Assembly: GCA_029558905.1 (NCBI GenBank) | Contig: JAKQCX010000022.1 | Span: 1-64,000, forward strand | Direction: 5' to 3' | Source: Pseudomonadota bacterium | GTDB taxonomy: Bacteria; Pseudomonadota; Gammaproteobacteria; Burkholderiales; Thiobacillaceae | DNA length: 64,000 nt | Shown: positions 61,899 through 64,000 of the stretch, piece by piece | Position numbering within the stretch: the first letter of the stretch is position 1 | Layout: every line of letters starts with the position of its first letter | Translations under genes and position numbers: made by a program | The notes under the pieces: generated by a model | Seen by the model: the letters and a program-made list of their open reading frames with translations, nothing else | The model's database searches: none | What the model was told of the DNA's origin: nothing

Positions 61899-63487
61899 GG
61901 CGGGACTCCGGCATCGGTGGGCAGGACGGCCCGGATGTAGGTCCCGGAATCGTGCAGGGCCGTGGCCGCGGTCTCGAACCAGACCAGGGCGGGTCCCGCC
62001 CCGAAGGCCAGCAGCATGCACAAGAGCAGCAGGGCGGCCACCGGCCCGGCCTCCAGTAGCTGCAACCGGGGCACCGGCCGCTCGCGGTCCCAGAAGACGC
62101 GGATGCCCAGGCGCGACAGGGCGATGAGCCCGGCCAGACCGGAGAGCAGCAAGGCGGCGAAAAACAGCCAGGCCTGCGGGCCCGGGGTCATGAGCGCCGC
62201 GCGCAGCAGGGCGAACTTGGCCACGAAGCCGGAGAAGGGCGGCAGGCCGGCGAGCACCACGGCGCAGGTGATGAAGGCCAGGCCGAGAAAGGCCATGGCC
62301 GCCGGAATGGCCACGCCCGCGGTCTCCTCCGCCAAGGGGGATTCCTCGCCATCCGGCAGGCCGAAGGCCTCGGCGCTGACGGCGAGGAAGTCATTCCCTG
62401 GTACGCGGTTGCGCTCCGCCAGCTCGACGAGCATGAAAAGGGCCCCTCCACCCAGCACCGAGCTGGCCAGGTAGTACAGGCCTGGGCCGGTGAGCCGGGT
62501 GCCGCTGAAGCCGAAGGCCGCCAGCAGGAGACCGGAGGAGAGCAGGATCATGAAACCGGCCAGGCGGTCCAGCTTCTGCACCGACAGGACCCCCAGGCTG
62601 GCGACGGCCAGGGTGATGAGGCCGAAATGAAACAACCACTCCCCCTGAAAGGGGGCGGGGGCCGCATCCTGGCCGAACAGGGTGGAAATGCGCAGCAGCC
62701 CGTAGATCCCCACCTTGGTGAGCAGGGCAAAGACCCCGCCCACCGGTGCGGCGGCCGCGGCATAGGTGGCGGGCAGCCAGAAATTCAGGGGCCAGGCCGC
62801 CGCCTTCACCAGGAAGACCAGGCCCAGCAGGAAGACCGCCAGATCGAACAGACCGCGCAGGTCGGCATCCAGCTGGGGCATGCGCTGCGCGACTTCCGCC
62901 ATGTTGAGGGTACCGGTGAGCCCGTAGATCAGGGCGGCGGCGATGAGAAACACCAGGGAGGCCACCAGGTTGATGACGATGTAGTGCAGTCCGGCCCGCA
63001 CCCGCATGCGGCCGGAGCCATGCAGGGCCAGACCGTAGGAGGCTGCCAGCAGGATCTCGAAGAAGACGAACAGGTTGAACAGATCACCGGTGAGGAAGGC
63101 GCCGTTGAGGCCCATGAGCAGGAACTGGAACAGGGGCAGGAAATGGCTGCCTGCCCGTTCCCAGCGGGCCAGGGCATAAATCATGGCCGCCAGTCCCAGG
63201 ATGGCGGTGAGGCTCAGCATGAAACCGGCCAGCCGATCCACCACCAGGACGATGCCGAAGGGGGCGGGCCAGCCACCCAAGGCATAGACACGGATACCGG
63301 CGGAAGTGGGCGTGTCCGGGGAACCGGGGGTGCCGGCCACGAGGAGCAGGGCCACGCCCAGCTGGGCCAGGGTGGCCAGTACGGCGAGCAGGGCCCGTGC
63401 GCCATGCCCGCTCTCGCGCATGAGCAGCAGCAGGGCGCCGGCCAGCAGCGGCAGGAGCACAGGCAGGATGGGCAAATGTGTGCTCAT
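61895..63487 (-). CDS. mnhD: Na+/H+ antiporter subunit D (complex I NuoM/N-like)
   Basis: The 530-residue protein is a proton-pumping-type subunit with about fourteen helices. It shows FQFLLMGLNGAFLTGDLFNL followed by FVFFEILLAASYGL (the conserved Glu), VFLVKAAAWPLNFWLPATYA (the conserved Lys), and LAGLPPFSGFVAKFALL. ATGA overlaps with mnhC and mnhE. Normal length. Confidence 0.95.
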   Translation of the reverse strand: MSTHLPILPVLLPLLAGALLLLMRESGHGARALLAVLATLAQLGVALLLVAGTPGSPDTPTSAGIRVYALGGWPAPFGIVLVVDRLAGFMLSLTAILGLAAMIYALARWERAGSHFLPLFQFLLMGLNGAFLTGDLFNLFVFFEILLAASYGLALHGSGRMRVRAGLHYIVINLVASLVFLIAAALIYGLTGTLNMAEVAQRMPQLDADLRGLFDLAVFLLGLVFLVKAAAWPLNFWLPATYAAAAAPVGGVFALLTKVGIYGLLRISTLFGQDAAPAPFQGEWLFHFGLITLAVASLGVLSVQKLDRLAGFMILLSSGLLLAAFGFSGTRLTGPGLYYLASSVLGGGALFMLVELAERNRVPGNDFLAVSAEAFGLPDGEESPLAEETAGVAIPAAMAFLGLAFITCAVVLAGLPPFSGFVAKFALLRAALMTPGPQAWLFFAALLLSGLAGLIALSRLGIRVFWDRERPVPRLQLLEAGPVAALLLLCMLLAFGAGPALVWFETAATALHDSGTYIRAVLPTDAGVPP

Positions 63488-63825
63488 TCTTGCTCCGGCT
63501 CGTGACTGTCCACATGGTCGGTGCCGGCCAGCCCCCGGGCCGCCAGCAGCACCACCAGAAACAGGGCGGTGACGGCGAAGCCGATGACGATGGCGGTGAG
63601 CACGAGGGCCTGGGGGACGGGATCCGTATATGTGGCCCCCTCCACGCCGCCGTTGAGGACGGGCACCGCGCCTGTGGCAAGTCGGCCCATGCCGAAGATG
63701 AACAGGTTGACGGCATAGGACAGCAGGGACAGTCCCATGATGACCTGAAAGCTGCGGGGTCTGAGCAGCAGATAGATGCCGGCGCCGGCCAGCACCCCGA
63801 TGGCCATGGAAAAGATGACTTCCAT
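63484..63825 (-). CDS. mnhC: Na+/H+ antiporter subunit C
   Basis: The 113-residue NuoK-like protein has three helices: FSMAIGVLAGAGIYLLLRP, FQVIMGLSLLSYAVNLFIF, and ALVLTAIVIGFAVTALFLVV with the conserved DPVPQALVLTAIVI. ATGA with mnhD; its start shares one base with the stop of the upstream gene. Confidence 0.95.
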   Translation of the reverse strand: MEVIFSMAIGVLAGAGIYLLLRPRSFQVIMGLSLLSYAVNLFIFGMGRLATGAVPVLNGGVEGATYTDPVPQALVLTAIVIGFAVTALFLVVLLAARGLAGTDHVDSHEPEQE

Positions 63826-64000
63826 CAGCCCGTCCCACCCGTTCTGGTCCGGGCCGGCTGGCCGCGCAGGGACTGGTGGGCCAGGGCCACCAGGATCAGC
63901 ACCGTGGCACCCACCACCAGCAGGTATACCCCCAGATCGAAGAACAGCACGCTGGACAGGTGCAGGCCGCCCAGCAGGGGCAGATCGGCATGCCAGGTCT
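63825..64000 (-). CDS. Na+/H+ antiporter subunit A/B, C-terminal part only (cut by window end)
   Basis: The last 57 residues are visible: a stretch SSVLFFDLGVYLLVVGATV, then LILVALAHQSLRGQ and the stop at 63825-63827. This matches the end of the MnhB domain, which in many proteobacteria is fused to MnhA (PhaAB). The start lies beyond the window, so fusion cannot be proved. Confidence 0.75.
   Translation of the reverse strand, partial: TWHADLPLLGGLHLSSVLFFDLGVYLLVVGATVLILVALAHQSLRGQPARTRTGGTG

Overview
The window is high-GC, gene-dense chromosomal DNA that looks betaproteobacterial (my inference; perhaps a Nitrosomonadales-type environmental, sulfur-oxidiser-like lineage). The signs are a Rrf2-SCO-ccoNOQP block, a very large DUF3683-type FAD/Fe-S oxidoreductase, PEP-CTERM proteins with an exosortase-A-type O-glycosylation ligase, a DUF721 (DciA) gene divergent from secA, ubiJ-ubiB, class II (B12-dependent) ribonucleotide reductase, and a trimmed PTS (EIIA-HPr-EI). 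No rRNA, tRNA or CRISPR array was seen.

Layout. 1-1950: a decayed IS5-family transposase with two in-frame TGA codons, one recognisable IS end, and a degenerate short tandem repeat. 1951-6166: exonuclease III, a pair of NrdR boxes, nrdJ and a CopD-like membrane protein. 6234-9192 (minus): mtnA, a FucA-like class II aldolase and an unknown membrane-anchored protein, joined by ATGA overlaps; this suggests a DHAP-shunt type salvage route. 9229-11353: ubiJ-ubiB. 11441-13534 (minus): an ECF sigma factor, a putative anti-sigma factor and a secreted protein. 13886-16121: an SSS transporter and a zinc-ribbon/SEL1 protein.

16236-27358 is the surface-polymer/PEP-CTERM region. It has two PEP-CTERM proteins, each behind a good sigma-54 promoter match, two VanZ-like proteins, an O-antigen-ligase-like polymerase with an extra N-terminal segment and a beta-sandwich-like insertion, an exosortase-associated O-glycosylation ligase and a secreted beta-helix protein. 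The last of these are chained by gene overlaps to shikimate kinase and DciA. A small ribbon-helix-helix gene pair with its own promoter/operator sits inside the region.

27437-38678: secA with two small unknown genes, a NDUFAF7-like methyltransferase, a membrane protein coupled to a thioredoxin-reductase-like flavoprotein, waaA, and mutS with two small followers. 38679-39517 is intergenic and carries two adjacent tandem arrays (24-bp and 26-bp periods). 39518-46674: a Tat-exported PilJ-N domain protein, nudB, comF and a biotin operon (small membrane protein-bioB-bioF-bioH-bioC-bioD). 46801-51311: an Rrf2 regulator, SCO and ccoNOQP. 51976-54057: a STAS protein and a fused pseudo-receiver/PP2C phosphatase/HATPase protein. 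54047-56434 (minus): manX-type EIIA, HPr and EI. 56556-60787: DUF3683 oxidoreductase and a HIT protein. 60806-64000 (minus): Mnh/Mrp cation/proton antiporter genes, with the A/B end cut by the window edge.
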